Shown: piece by piece, positions 1-8,130 of the stretch
Numbering within the stretch: the stretch's first letter is position 1
Layout: each line of letters starts with the position of its first letter
Source of the DNA: a virus
Strand: one strand, 5' to 3'
DNA length: 21,330 nt
Virus record (IMG/VR): IMGVR_UViG_3300009154_000331
Location: 1 to 21,330 of that record
Translations under genes and position numbers: made by a program
Notes under the pieces: generated by a model
Seen by the model: only the letters and a program-made list of their open reading frames with translations
The model's database searches: none
What the model was told of the DNA's origin: nothing

Positions 1-186
1 AACGTCACAGTAAGGCTGCTGACGAGCATCGCGGGCGAGAACTTCTCGCACGCTTACGGTGAGGAAGTGCAGCTCGACTCAGCTGAGGCGAAGCGTTTCC
101 TCGAGGCGGGTCTCGCAGAGCCCGTCGCGAAACGCGCGAGCTCCAAGAGCGAGAAGCGCGTCGTCAAGAACACCGAAGAGGCTTAG
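1..186 (+). CDS. Small head-region protein, C-terminal part (5' end cut by window)
   Basis: Frame 1 is open from the first base to a TAG at 184-186, giving 61 residues beginning NVTVRLLTSIAGENF. A short beta-strand start, a GEEVQLDSAEAKRFLEAGLAEPV segment and a basic tail (KRASSKSEKR) match a class of tiny actinophage proteins encoded between the major capsid and the head-tail adaptor. Their function is unknown; a role in head completion is only positional inference. Only a few residues are probably missing, since such proteins are usually 60-90 residues. The adaptor gene follows 3 bases later, so the two are probably cotranscribed. Confidence 0.65.
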   Translation, partial: NVTVRLLTSIAGENFSHAYGEEVQLDSAEAKRFLEAGLAEPVAKRASSKSEKRVVKNTEEA

Positions 187-189
187 GTC

Positions 190-1056
190 GTGCGCCGTGT
201 CGTAAAGGGCGCGCCTGCCCTGTTGAGTCTTCCTACTGAGGTGAAGGTCTCGGCCGGCACGGTGACGATCACAAGGGACCGTGACCGTGTCGTGCTCGTC
301 AATGCGGCATCAGTCACCCCGGAAGCCAATGAGGTGACGTACCAGTTCGCGGCTCAGTCGAGCATCGCAAATTTGACGGTCGTGTGGACGCTCACGAGGG
401 CGGACGGCACGCAGACCGTGACGGAAAAGTGTCAGGTCGTAGCGACTCGCGCGTGTCGCATCAGCCAGGTCAGGCGTTTGCGTCCCCTCGATGACGTCAA
501 CAGGTACAGCGACGCCCTGATCGACGCGGCCATTGCGCTCGTCGAGGACGAGCTGGAGTCCGCGACGGGCGTGAGCTTCTGCGGTCGCGAGTTCACCGCC
601 GTTTTGGACGGGTCCGGCACGCGCGATCAGTACGTTCAGGTCGGCCGGCCACAGACGGTCACCGCCGCGAGCACGAGTTCAACGGCGTTGAACGCCAGCG
701 AACTGAGCGTCTACACGAGTTCGACGCTGACCGCGCAGGAAATCGCGGACCTGATCGTCGACGAACGCGCCGGCACGATTTATCGGCCCGTGATTTGGCC
801 TTCGGGCCGCAAGAACGTGACGATCACCGGCACTTGCGGCTTCACGGAGTCCATTGGCATGGTCAGCACGGCCGTCGCGAAGCAAGTCAGGTACATGCTC
901 GTCGATTCCCCAACGCAGGACCGCGCCTTGAGTGTCAGCACTGAGGACGGCTCAACGCAGAACCTCATTGTCGCTGGCGTCAGGGGCAACAGGTTCGCGA
1001 TCCCTGAGATGAACGCGATCGCGGAGACGTATCGGTCTCAGTTTGGGATCGCATGA
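190..1056 (+). CDS. Head-tail adaptor (connector) with N-terminal beta domain
   Basis: 288 residues from a GTG start three bases after the preceding stop. Residues about 1-90 are rich in beta strands and read like an immunoglobulin-like or beta-sandwich domain (TVTITRDRDRVVLV, LTVVWTLTRADGTQTV). Residues about 92-288 resemble the alpha-helical head-tail adaptor family (gp6/Ad type) that docks under the portal, with a typical opening of LRPLDDVNRYSDALIDAAIA followed by a helix VEDELESATGV. The bare adaptor is usually shorter, so the first domain is an added module, an arrangement known from actinobacteriophages. The protein presumably forms a ring between portal and tail. The next gene overlaps its stop by 4 bases (ATGA), which suggests translational coupling. 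Confidence 0.7.
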   Translation: MRRVVKGAPALLSLPTEVKVSAGTVTITRDRDRVVLVNAASVTPEANEVTYQFAAQSSIANLTVVWTLTRADGTQTVTEKCQVVATRACRISQVRRLRPLDDVNRYSDALIDAAIALVEDELESATGVSFCGREFTAVLDGSGTRDQYVQVGRPQTVTAASTSSTALNASELSVYTSSTLTAQEIADLIVDERAGTIYRPVIWPSGRKNVTITGTCGFTESIGMVSTAVAKQVRYMLVDSPTQDRALSVSTEDGSTQNLIVAGVRGNRFAIPEMNAIAETYRSQFGIA

Positions 1057-1487
1057 CCAACGCATTGCGGGTCAGCCGCGCCCTCGTCGAGCAGATCGGG
1101 CAATCACCAGCGTTCCGCAACCGGCAGGTCACGCTCGCGCACCCCGGCCAGCTCGCCGAGCAGGAACTCGTCACGATCCTCACGGTTCGCAACTCCGAAA
1201 CGGCCCGCACGCTCGGGAAGGGTCATCGTCGCGAAGAGCTCACCGTCGAGCTCGGCCTCGTTGCCGAAGTGAACACGGACGACGCGTCAGAAGCCCTTGA
1301 CCGCGCGTACCTGATGCTCAGCGACGTTGAGCAGGTCATTGGTGAGAACCCTGACTTGGGGCTGCCTCACGTCCTGTTCGCTCAAGTGCAGGGCTTTGAG
1401 CAACGCAGTTTCGTCGGTGACGGCAAGCGCGTCGTTGAGATCACAGTGGAAATCGCAGTTACAGCCAACAAAGACGTGGAGGAGTAG
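1053..1487 (+). CDS. Probable tail terminator / tail-completion protein
   Basis: 144 residues; ATG overlaps the adaptor stop (ATGA). No catalytic motif is visible. The pattern is alpha/beta: helix ALRVSRALVEQIG, a strand-rich centre (LVTILTVRN, LTVELGLVAEV), then strands near the C-terminus (RVVEITVEIAVTAN). Size, fold pattern and the position just before the tail tube gene fit the tail terminator (neck type Tc/Ne) that caps the tail tube and binds the head. This is inference from gene order rather than a recognised motif. A head-closure protein is the main alternative. Confidence 0.5.
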   Translation: MTNALRVSRALVEQIGQSPAFRNRQVTLAHPGQLAEQELVTILTVRNSETARTLGKGHRREELTVELGLVAEVNTDDASEALDRAYLMLSDVEQVIGENPDLGLPHVLFAQVQGFEQRSFVGDGKRVVEITVEIAVTANKDVEE

Positions 1488-1491
1488 GCGA

Positions 1492-1671
1492 ATGCCTTGG
1501 AAGTTCCTTGGAAACGACGAGGGCGTTCTGCCCGAGTTCGGGCTTGTTCAGCCCGGTGACGTAGTGGAAGTGCCGGCCGACCTGGTCGATGGCCTGAGTC
1601 CTGACATGTGGCAGGAAGTCAAGGCGAAGAAGTCAACCAATGACAAGCCTGCGGGCGAGGAGCAGAACTAA
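1492..1671 (+). CDS. Small acidic hypothetical protein before tail tube
   Basis: 59 residues, beginning MPWKFLGNDEGVLPEFGLVQ. It contains a short beta-type motif (QPGDVVEVPADLVDGL) similar in style to the small protein at the left edge of the window, and ends in a charged tail. An upstream ATG at 1327 in the same frame would run through the preceding gene and is unlikely. ATG 1492 follows the previous stop by 4 bases, and its TAA shares one base with the next ATG (TAATG at 1669-1673). Function unknown; co-location with tail genes suggests a minor structural or assembly role. Confidence 0.6.
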   Translation: MPWKFLGNDEGVLPEFGLVQPGDVVEVPADLVDGLSPDMWQEVKAKKSTNDKPAGEEQN

Positions 1672-2663
1672 TGGCGTATTCGGCTGGCGACCTTCAAGTC
1701 GCATTCGGTGAAGAGAGCACGTGGGGCACTGCAGTGACCCCAACGAAGGTCGTGGAGGTCACGTCTGAGAGCGTGAAGCAGACCATTGACCGGATCGAGT
1801 CCAAGGGACTGCGCACTCAGCGCATGTTGCTGTCAAAGACGGACTGGGCATCAGGCCAGATCGACGTGTCCGGTGATATTGAGTTCGAGGTGCAGAGCAG
1901 GGGCGCTGGCTTGCTGTTCAAGCACATGATCGGTTGCGCGACCCCGACCGCGACGACGCCCTCGGGTGGTACTTCGTCGAAGAAGTGGTCGCTCGCGATG
2001 TCCCCGACGGACACGACGGACGGCAAGAGCCTTACGTTCGAGGTTGGTCGCACCGACATCACCGGCACTCGGCATAAGTTCACTTACGCTGGCGCGAAGA
2101 TCAACCAGTGGGAGCTGATGTGCAAGGCCGGCGAGACCGTCAACGGCAAGATCAACGTGGACGCGAAGAGCGAAACCGCAGCTGCGAGCTCGCCGACCAC
2201 ACTGACGTACCCGACCGGAACTCCCCTGGTGTTCGTTGGAGCCGCAATCAGCGTTGGTGGATCGACCGTGAGCGTCAAGGAGTTCGACATCAAGGGCGAC
2301 AACGGCCTGAACACAAGCCGGTACATGCTCGGCAGCGCGAACAAGCTCGAGCAGCTGCAGACCTCATTGCGGTCCGTGACTGGTTCATTGACCGTTGAGT
2401 GGTCCGGCCTGACCGCTTACCAGCGGTTCGTCAATGGCACGCACGCGAGCCTGAGCGCAGTGTTCGCGACCGTCGCTGATATTGAGTCCGGCGTCAAGGG
2501 CAGCGTCACGATCACGTGCCCGGACGTAAGGTTTGACGGTGACACGCCCACGGGTGGCGGGCAGATCGTTGAGCACCCGCTCAACTTCGTGGTGGTCGAT
2601 GACGAGTCCTCGGGCACGGCACCGCTCACCATTGACTACGTCACGCTCGACACGTCGCTCTGA
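1671..2663 (+). CDS. Major tail tube protein
   Basis: 330 residues starting MAYSAGDLQVAFGEESTWGT. This opening is typical of siphophage major tail proteins, followed by the usual VVEVTSESVKQTIDRIESKG segment. The whole sequence is beta-rich, with Gly/Thr/Ser loops and few helices, as expected for a tube subunit that stacks in hexameric rings around the tape measure. It lies directly before the neck and chaperone genes and upstream of the tape measure gene. Length is within the family range. No C-terminal Ig-like decoration is obvious. The start overlaps the previous stop by one base, consistent with coupled translation of an abundant virion protein. Confidence 0.85.
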   Translation: MAYSAGDLQVAFGEESTWGTAVTPTKVVEVTSESVKQTIDRIESKGLRTQRMLLSKTDWASGQIDVSGDIEFEVQSRGAGLLFKHMIGCATPTATTPSGGTSSKKWSLAMSPTDTTDGKSLTFEVGRTDITGTRHKFTYAGAKINQWELMCKAGETVNGKINVDAKSETAAASSPTTLTYPTGTPLVFVGAAISVGGSTVSVKEFDIKGDNGLNTSRYMLGSANKLEQLQTSLRSVTGSLTVEWSGLTAYQRFVNGTHASLSAVFATVADIESGVKGSVTITCPDVRFDGDTPTGGGQIVEHPLNFVVVDDESSGTAPLTIDYVTLDTSL

Positions 2664-2665
2664 TC

Positions 2666-3106
2666 GTGGCGGGCTCGGGCGATATTGGCCTGACCGTCAC
2701 TGATACGCAGGTCATAAACGCGTTGAAACGCTGCGACGAGGAATCGTTCAAGGCAATCAAGAAGCGATTCACTGACCTGGCTACTGACGGTAAGCGTGCC
2801 GTCGTTGCGAACACACCCGTGAAAACCGGGTTCGCGAAGTCGCATTGGAGCAAGCAGAGCGGCTGGACGAAGAAAAACAGCTTCAAGGCTCAGGTGACGA
2901 TCAAAGGCTGGCCGAAGGGTGAGGCTCGTTACCCGTTCATTTTGGAGCACGGTCGCAAGGCTGGTGTGTCAGCGAAGACCGGGCGTGAAGTGACGGCGAT
3001 GAGTCCGAGACCAATCATTTCGCCGGTGCGCGCGCGGTTTCAGTCGCGTGGTCAGAAGGCGTTGGAGCAGGCAACCAAGGACGCTCTCGCGGCGTTCGAT
3101 AGATAG
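2666..3106 (+). CDS. HK97-gp10-like neck protein
   Basis: 146 residues from GTG 2666, two bases after the tail tube stop. It shows hallmarks of the HK97 gp10 family: a first helix (VINALKRCDEESFKAIKKRF), the motif ANTPVKTGFAKSHW, a central beta region (FKAQVTIKGWPKGEARYPFI), the LEHGRK motif and a late RPIISPVRARFQS segment with a C-terminal helix. In characterised phages this family contributes to the head-tail junction. Oddly, it lies after the tail tube gene here rather than before it; expression or assembly consequences are not evident from sequence. Confidence 0.75.
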   Translation: MAGSGDIGLTVTDTQVINALKRCDEESFKAIKKRFTDLATDGKRAVVANTPVKTGFAKSHWSKQSGWTKKNSFKAQVTIKGWPKGEARYPFILEHGRKAGVSAKTGREVTAMSPRPIISPVRARFQSRGQKALEQATKDALAAFDR

Positions 3107-3118
3107 GGGGAAACAGGT

Positions 3119-3433
3119 ATGGCCGACAACACGGTCACGAAGGTCAAGATCGAAAGCCAGGTCTACGAGCTGGACGCAGGGAACCTCACTTGGGGTGAAA
3201 TGAGTCTTCTTGAGCAGACGATCGGCAAGCCCATCGGGCAAGTCGACTTCGAGAGCGCCACTGCAGTGCTCGCCCTCGCGTGGATTGCTCGTCGCAGGGT
3301 TCAGCCCACAGTGACGTACGAGGACATGCAAGCCCTGCCAATGGACGCCATTGAGGTCTTGGAGTCGGACCCTACGCCGGCCGTCGAGGACGGCGCGGTT
3401 ACCACGGACGATGGGACTGGCAACCAGTCCTAG
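3119..3433 (+). CDS. Tail assembly chaperone, first reading frame (gpG-like)
   Basis: 104 residues; ATG 3119 has a strong ribosome site (AGGGGG at about 3105-3110). The first half folds as strands plus helix (KVKIESQVYELDAGNLTW, GEMSLLEQTIGK). The middle carries the ALAWIARRRVQPTVTYEDMQ segment typical of siphophage tail assembly chaperones, and the last 25 residues are acidic and disordered. Such proteins coat the tape measure during tube polymerisation and are usually followed by a second frame joined through frameshifting. That second frame is present (see 3436-3549), lies in the -1 frame, and the -1 frame is free of stops from 3355 onward. Confidence 0.75.
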   Translation: MADNTVTKVKIESQVYELDAGNLTWGEMSLLEQTIGKPIGQVDFESATAVLALAWIARRRVQPTVTYEDMQALPMDAIEVLESDPTPAVEDGAVTTDDGTGNQS

Positions 3434-3435
3434 CA

Positions 3436-3549
3436 GTGCGGTTTGGGATACGCCCGTGGGAGCTTGAGTTGGTCACGGTCGAAGAGTGGAACAAGATGAT
3501 GCGGTTCCTCGACGCTGAGGATCGTGAGAACAGGAAGGCGGCGCGCTAA
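3436..3549 (+). CDS. Tail assembly chaperone, second reading frame (gpT-like)
   Basis: A 37-residue frame from GTG 3436, two bases past the TAG of the first chaperone and ending in a TAA that overlaps the tape measure ATG. The product begins VRFGIRPWELELVTVEEW and ends with a charged helix, matching the short second chaperone frame found before tape measure genes. The -1 frame is open from 3355, so residues could be added by a -1 frameshift (WDWQPVLAVRFG joins it), as in lambda G/GT. I found no canonical X XXY YYZ slippery heptamer in the overlap, so re-initiation at GTG 3436 is an equally good explanation. Confidence 0.6.
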   Translation: MRFGIRPWELELVTVEEWNKMMRFLDAEDRENRKAAR

Positions 3550-5333
3550 TGGCTCAACAAGCGGTACTGAAGCTCGTCGCTGACAACAGCCAGCTCACAT
3601 CGAAGCTGCAGCAGTCAACGAAGGAAATCAAGCGCCTTGAGAAGCAAGTCAAGGCGTCCCAGAAGGGCATGGGCAAACCATTTGATGGTTTGAAGCACAG
3701 TGCCATGTCCAGTATCGGCCCGATGGCTGGTGTGGCGGCCGGCATGGCGTCGGTGGGTGGCGCGGCGGACTTCATTAAGGAGAGCGTCACTGAGACTCGC
3801 AACCTGGCGTTGGAGACGTCCAGGCTCGCTACGCAAACGGGCATGGACGCTGAGCAGTCAAGCGCGTGGATCAGTTTGGCTAAGGAACGCGGTATTCAGG
3901 CCGCGAAGCTGCAGTTGAATTTCCGCACGTTGTCACGGCAGATTCTTGGCGCGAACTCGGGCACGAAGTCCAGTGCCGAGCTCTTTACTCGCTTGGGTGT
4001 CAGTCAGCAGGCGTTGAAGTCACAGAACTTCCCCGCAGTGATTGGTGGTGTCGCGCAAGCGTTCTCGCGCATGAAGGATGGCGCTGAGAAGACCGCGATC
4101 GCTCAGAAGTTGTTTGGCAGGGCTGGTTCGCAACTCATTCCGATCTTGAACAAGGGCAAGGTCGGCTTGAGAGAGCAGCTTGCAGAAATGAAGAAGCTGC
4201 ATTTGACGATCAACGGGCAGACTCTTGATTCAGCATCGAAGTTGAAGGTCGGGTTGCGCGAGCTCAATGGTCGGTTTGAGGGCTTGAAGGTCGCGATCGG
4301 AACGAAGATCATTCCCGTCCTCGCGCAGCTCATGCCGCATTTGACTTCGTTCATTGACGCCGTATTCCAGGGCGGCAAGGGCCTTGGCGGGTCACTTCAC
4401 AACGCCCTGGTCAGTGCCGGTCACGCACTGCAGACGATGTGGACTCAGTTGAAGCCCGTCGTCAAGGGCATGGCCGACCTGATCGCCAAGCATCCCGGCT
4501 TGTTAGGTGTCCTTGCGGCATTCATGGCGTTTATGAAGGTCGCGAGCATGATTCGCGCCGTCACGGCAGCGTTTGCCGCGTTCAACATCGTCCTCGAGCT
4601 AAACCCGATTGTGTTCATCGCGACTGCGATCGTGGCAGCAGCGTTCCTTGTCATCACGCATTGGAAGCGAGTTAAGGGTGTTCTCGCGGCCGTTTGGAAT
4701 TGGATCAAGGGAGCATTCAGGTCCGTAGCGAACGTCATCGTGACCGTTGCGCGAAGCGGGTTCCTCGGGCCCGCCGCGTGGATCATCAGCCGGTGGCGGC
4801 AGGTTGGTTCGTTCCTGCGTGGCTTGTTCGGTGGCATCGTCGGGTTCCTTGGTGGCATGATCGGCCGGCTTGGTGGGTTGGCGTCACGGATTGGCAGCGC
4901 GATCTACAACGGTATCTTGGGTGTGTTGCGCGGCCTCGGAGGAGCGATTTCCGGCGCTTTGAGTGGCATCGGCAGCGGCCTGGCCGGCGTCATAAACAGT
5001 GCCATTGACGTCGTCAACAGTGGCATCAGCAAGATCAACAGTGTTGCGAGCAAGATTCCCGGTGTTGGCACGATTGGCTTGATTCCGCATTTGGCTTCGG
5101 GTGGCATCGTGACTCGCCCGACGATCGCGCTGATTGGTGAGGCTGGCCCCGAAGCGGTTGTTCCGTTGAGTCGCGGTCGAGCCGGTGACCGGGCCCGCGT
5201 TCTGCGTCAATCCGGTGGCCTGGGCGCGGTCGAATACGTCTTCAACATCTACAACCAGGGCACACCACTCGATGAGAGCGCGTTGGCCGCGAAAATCGGG
5301 TGGCAACTGGCGAGCCGTGGGGTGAGCGCATGA
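3549..5333 (+). CDS. Tape measure protein
   Basis: 594 residues. The N-terminus is a long coiled coil (LQQSTKEIKRLEKQVKASQ, about residues 18-38). Hydrophobic helices follow at about 55-80 and about 317-375 (LLGVLAAFMAFMKVASM, NPIVFIATAIVAAAFLVI), and then Gly-rich amphipathic repeats (IVGFLGGMIGRLGGLASRIG). The end carries the conserved SGGIVTRPTIALIGEAGPEAVVPL motif of tape measure C-termini. The protein sets tail length, is held by the chaperones above and may cross the membrane during DNA entry. At roughly 0.15 nm per residue it predicts a tail near 90 nm. No peptidase or lysozyme domain is evident. Its stop overlaps the next start (ATGA). Confidence 0.9.
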   Translation: MAQQAVLKLVADNSQLTSKLQQSTKEIKRLEKQVKASQKGMGKPFDGLKHSAMSSIGPMAGVAAGMASVGGAADFIKESVTETRNLALETSRLATQTGMDAEQSSAWISLAKERGIQAAKLQLNFRTLSRQILGANSGTKSSAELFTRLGVSQQALKSQNFPAVIGGVAQAFSRMKDGAEKTAIAQKLFGRAGSQLIPILNKGKVGLREQLAEMKKLHLTINGQTLDSASKLKVGLRELNGRFEGLKVAIGTKIIPVLAQLMPHLTSFIDAVFQGGKGLGGSLHNALVSAGHALQTMWTQLKPVVKGMADLIAKHPGLLGVLAAFMAFMKVASMIRAVTAAFAAFNIVLELNPIVFIATAIVAAAFLVITHWKRVKGVLAAVWNWIKGAFRSVANVIVTVARSGFLGPAAWIISRWRQVGSFLRGLFGGIVGFLGGMIGRLGGLASRIGSAIYNGILGVLRGLGGAISGALSGIGSGLAGVINSAIDVVNSGISKINSVASKIPGVGTIGLIPHLASGGIVTRPTIALIGEAGPEAVVPLSRGRAGDRARVLRQSGGLGAVEYVFNIYNQGTPLDESALAAKIGWQLASRGVSA

Positions 5334-6226
5334 TTACGTCTGTCACATTGACGCCCGCATTGTCGGGCGCGAGCGCCGTCACATTGCACGGCAGCTCAAC
5401 TCGCAAGCTCAGTCGCATACAAGGCCTTGTGGGGCCGCCCGCGCCTCGCGACATCACAAGCATCCGTCCGGGCATGGACGGCATCGTTGATCGCACTCGC
5501 AGCGTCGGAGAGCGCATCATCACTATCGAGGGCGAAGTGTGGGGCGCGACTGGTGGTGCTGCAGCAGCGGACTTCAGCACCGTGAACGAGGCGCTGTATT
5601 CAACAATGCTGTCGTCGGGCAAACTCACGGTCACATACGACAATGGTGACGTGCGTTTCTGCAACGTGAAGCTGTCCTCGTCAGTTGACATGAGCCTTGA
5701 GGGCCAGTCACGTGTCGTGTCGTACCAAACGCAGCTCAGGGCAGCTGACCCGCGCATGTACGCAAACACCCTCAAGACAATCACGTTGACCGCCCCGAGC
5801 TCATTGACTTGGACGGCGACGTCGGCGACGGCAACGAACGCGGGGACTGCACCCAGTCCCATGACCGTCGTGGTCACGGCGGGATCAAACGCGTTGAGCG
5901 TGTCCGAAATCGCCGTGACCGTCCCAACGACGTATGGGTCTCTCGTATCGCAAACGTACTCGAGCAGCCTGTTTTCGAACCCGTCATTGTCGATCGTGAG
6001 TCAGAACGCTAATGGCACTGGCATCAACGACATTCAAGTCAGCGGCGGCACGTCAGTTTCGTTTTATGCTGCGACACGCACTGCAACTAGTTTGTCGGGT
6101 GTGGCCGCCGCTAGTGAGTTTCCTGTCCTGTATCCGGGCACGAATAGCACGGTCGGGATACGTGCGGCGGCATCCAACGTGACGGGAGCAAGATGCGTGT
6201 TCTCGTGGTACGACGCGTTCTGGTAG
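5330..6226 (+). CDS. Distal tail protein (Dit-like)
   Basis: 298 residues from ATG 5330, which overlaps the tape measure stop. An upstream in-frame ATG at 5300 lies inside the tape measure gene and is not preferred. The N-terminal half has the Dit pattern: strands followed by LSRIQGLVGPPAPRDITSIR, then RIITIEGEVWG and LYSTMLSSGKLTVTYDNGDVR. The second half contains the linker NAGTAPSPMTVVVTAG and a galectin-like beta domain ending near FPVLYPGTNSTVGIR. Position directly after the tape measure supports a role as the ring at the distal end of the tube that anchors the tail tip. Confidence 0.75.
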   Translation: MITSVTLTPALSGASAVTLHGSSTRKLSRIQGLVGPPAPRDITSIRPGMDGIVDRTRSVGERIITIEGEVWGATGGAAAADFSTVNEALYSTMLSSGKLTVTYDNGDVRFCNVKLSSSVDMSLEGQSRVVSYQTQLRAADPRMYANTLKTITLTAPSSLTWTATSATATNAGTAPSPMTVVVTAGSNALSVSEIAVTVPTTYGSLVSQTYSSSLFSNPSLSIVSQNANGTGINDIQVSGGTSVSFYAATRTATSLSGVAAASEFPVLYPGTNSTVGIRAAASNVTGARCVFSWYDAFW

Positions 6227-6229
6227 GCG

Positions 6230-7309
6230 ATGGCTAACCCTGTTTGGGCCGCGACTATTGAGACGAAGGATAAGGCCGTCCTGTCTTACGCGACAACGAT
6301 CAACAGTGCGAAGCTTTCGTTCCCGCTTAACGACGCGGGTTCGCTCGAGTGCGATTTCCTTGTCGACGGCGAAGACACAAGCGCGATCCTGACGCAACTT
6401 GCATCCGGTGGAGTGTTCATTCGCATGATGCGCGACGGCACAACGCGGTTCTTCGGGCAGCTCGCGGACATGCAGCTCGACATCGCTGATGACGCGACCG
6501 TCACGACCCGCTGGACTGACCTGGCCGGCACGTACGACTACATGCAGCAACTTGACGGGTCTTGGCCGTATCGCGGCCAAACCGTCTACTTGGCGAACCC
6601 CGCAGTCAGCAGCACACCCAACGACATCGTGGACATTTTGCTAGGCAACACGTCCGGGTCGAGCTCGTGGACTGCGCCTGACCGCAAGCCTCTTATCAAG
6701 CTGACTCGTAGTGGTTCCGTCACAAGCCCGACGCGCAGCCTCGACATGACCAACAAGACGGTGTTGGATTGCCTTGTCGAACTTGGCAGTCTCGCTAACA
6801 GTTTCGATTGGTACGTCACGCCCGATTCGACGTTCACGATGGCATCGTCATTGGGGTCAGACAAGTCGGGGAGCGTCGTGTTGGACTTGTCCGACACGAA
6901 CTTGCAGAACACTCAAAGCGTCACCGTGAAGTACCTGCCGCCCCGCAATCGCGTGTACCTCACGGGAACGGACGGCAACATCAGGCGCGTCAGCTCAGAC
7001 GCTACGTCGATTACGAACTACGGGGCGTACGACTACCTTGCGGACGGTCCCAAAGCGGGCTCAAGCACCGAAGCGGACATTACGGACTCCAGGTTGCGTG
7101 CTTCGTGGCGTCAGATCATGGAGGTCACGGTCGAGCCAGCCGTTGGCCCTCAACCGTGGGTTGACTATTACTTGGGTGACAGGGTTGCGTTGAACGTGAC
7201 TCGAGCGTCGTTTGAGTATTCGGGCAAGCAGCGAATCAACCAGATTGACGTGTCCTTCAACGATGAACTCGTTGAGACTGGCGTGAAGCTCACATTTGAG
7301 GTGATCTAA
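6230..7309 (+). CDS. Tail hub / baseplate protein (Gp37-like)
   Basis: 359 residues, beta-rich, following the Dit-like gene by 3 bases. Segments such as KLSFPLNDAGSLECDFLVDG, GVFIRMMRDGTTRFFGQLAD and WYVTPDSTFTMASSLG are typical of the siphophage hub proteins grouped as ReqiPepy6 Gp37-like, which form the tail-tip hub below Dit. The late part (DYYLGDRVALNVTRASFEYSGKQRINQIDVSF) matches the usual closing beta domain of this group. No peptidase or glycosidase motif was seen, so cell-wall degradation by this protein is not indicated. Confidence 0.65.
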   Translation: MANPVWAATIETKDKAVLSYATTINSAKLSFPLNDAGSLECDFLVDGEDTSAILTQLASGGVFIRMMRDGTTRFFGQLADMQLDIADDATVTTRWTDLAGTYDYMQQLDGSWPYRGQTVYLANPAVSSTPNDIVDILLGNTSGSSSWTAPDRKPLIKLTRSGSVTSPTRSLDMTNKTVLDCLVELGSLANSFDWYVTPDSTFTMASSLGSDKSGSVVLDLSDTNLQNTQSVTVKYLPPRNRVYLTGTDGNIRRVSSDATSITNYGAYDYLADGPKAGSSTEADITDSRLRASWRQIMEVTVEPAVGPQPWVDYYLGDRVALNVTRASFEYSGKQRINQIDVSFNDELVETGVKLTFEVI

Positions 7310-7852
7310 GTGACGGACTTTCAACGCCCACCAAACTTGACCAACACTCTGCGCGCCGTGGACAGGCAGGTGCAGGCGCATGAGGCGTTCAATCGAGGCG
7401 TTGGTCAAGTGCTGTCGTTCGATGGCCCGTTTAGTGTTCGCACGGACTCAGCTGCATATCAAATCCCGGCTTACACATGGTCGTTGGTGAAAGGAAAAAT
7501 CAGCACTTTCCTCAAGCCCGTGATCGAGATTTACGCGCAAGGGCTAGGAAGCACAAACGGCGCGGGAAAATACGCCTACATGAGCGTCTACATTGACGAT
7601 ACGCCAATCTACGCTGACACCTTGTTGCAGTGGGGAACGTCAGGTGCTGCCGTCACAAACGAGCGTCGCCGCACTATCCCCGGCTCAGCGCAGGGCACAG
7701 CCAGTCGACTTGGCGGTTTTATGATCTTGCAGCTGAACACGTCACAGTTTCCATCCAGTGACGTGCATGACATTGAAATCACTCTTGAGGGCGTGGGTCC
7801 CAGTGCAAACTGCACGATCAGCGACGTCCAAATCGTGACCCGCGTTCTCTAA
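7310..7852 (+). CDS. Minor tail protein, possible receptor-binding tip
   Basis: 180 residues from GTG 7310, immediately after the hub stop. A short helical N-terminus (NTLRAVDRQVQAHEAFNRGV) could attach to the tail. A single beta-sandwich-like domain follows (YAYMSVYIDDTPIYADTLLQW to HDIEITLEGVGPSANCTISD). Being the last virion gene before lysis and comparatively short, it is a candidate receptor-binding tip. I do not recognise a named family, so this is positional inference. No collagen repeats and no obvious chaperone domain are seen. Confidence 0.5.
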   Translation: MTDFQRPPNLTNTLRAVDRQVQAHEAFNRGVGQVLSFDGPFSVRTDSAAYQIPAYTWSLVKGKISTFLKPVIEIYAQGLGSTNGAGKYAYMSVYIDDTPIYADTLLQWGTSGAAVTNERRRTIPGSAQGTASRLGGFMILQLNTSQFPSSDVHDIEITLEGVGPSANCTISDVQIVTRVL

Positions 7853-7874
7853 ACATCCACTACCCATCGAGACA

Positions 7875-8114
7875 ATGCCCACTGACGACGCCACGAGTTT
7901 CCTGATGAAAGAGATCGAGTCGATCAAGACGACCGTCGAGAAGACACGCGATGACGTAGTCGACGTCAGGGAGCGCGTCACGCGCCTCGAGGCAAACGAT
8001 GAAGTGCGGCTCAAGAGCCTGAACCGCATCCAGTGGGGCATTGGCATCGCGGTCACGTCCGTCATTGGTGGCATTCCAGTCCTGTTCCTCATTTGGGACA
8101 GGCTCAGCAACTAG
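7875..8114 (+). CDS. XhlA-like one-TM holin or holin-associated protein
   Basis: 79 residues. Residues about 8-48 form a charged coiled coil (KEIESIKTTVEKTRDDVVDV, RERVTRLEANDEVRLK). Residues about 54-74 form one transmembrane helix (WGIGIAVTSVIGGIPVLFLIW) with a short C-terminus. This is the architecture of haemolysin XhlA-type proteins, which act with holins and endolysins. It sits directly upstream of the endolysin. The Shine-Dalgarno sequence before ATG 7875 is weak. It may be an auxiliary lysis factor rather than the main holin, because a two-TM candidate lies after the endolysin. Confidence 0.65.
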   Translation: MPTDDATSFLMKEIESIKTTVEKTRDDVVDVRERVTRLEANDEVRLKSLNRIQWGIGIAVTSVIGGIPVLFLIWDRLSN

Positions 8115-8130
8115 ACCCGAGGGGGTTCTC

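Noticed and set aside
3355-3433. Canonical -1 frameshift heptamer
   Set aside because: All codon pairs in the overlap were checked by eye; none gives matching tRNA re-pairing in both P and A sites.
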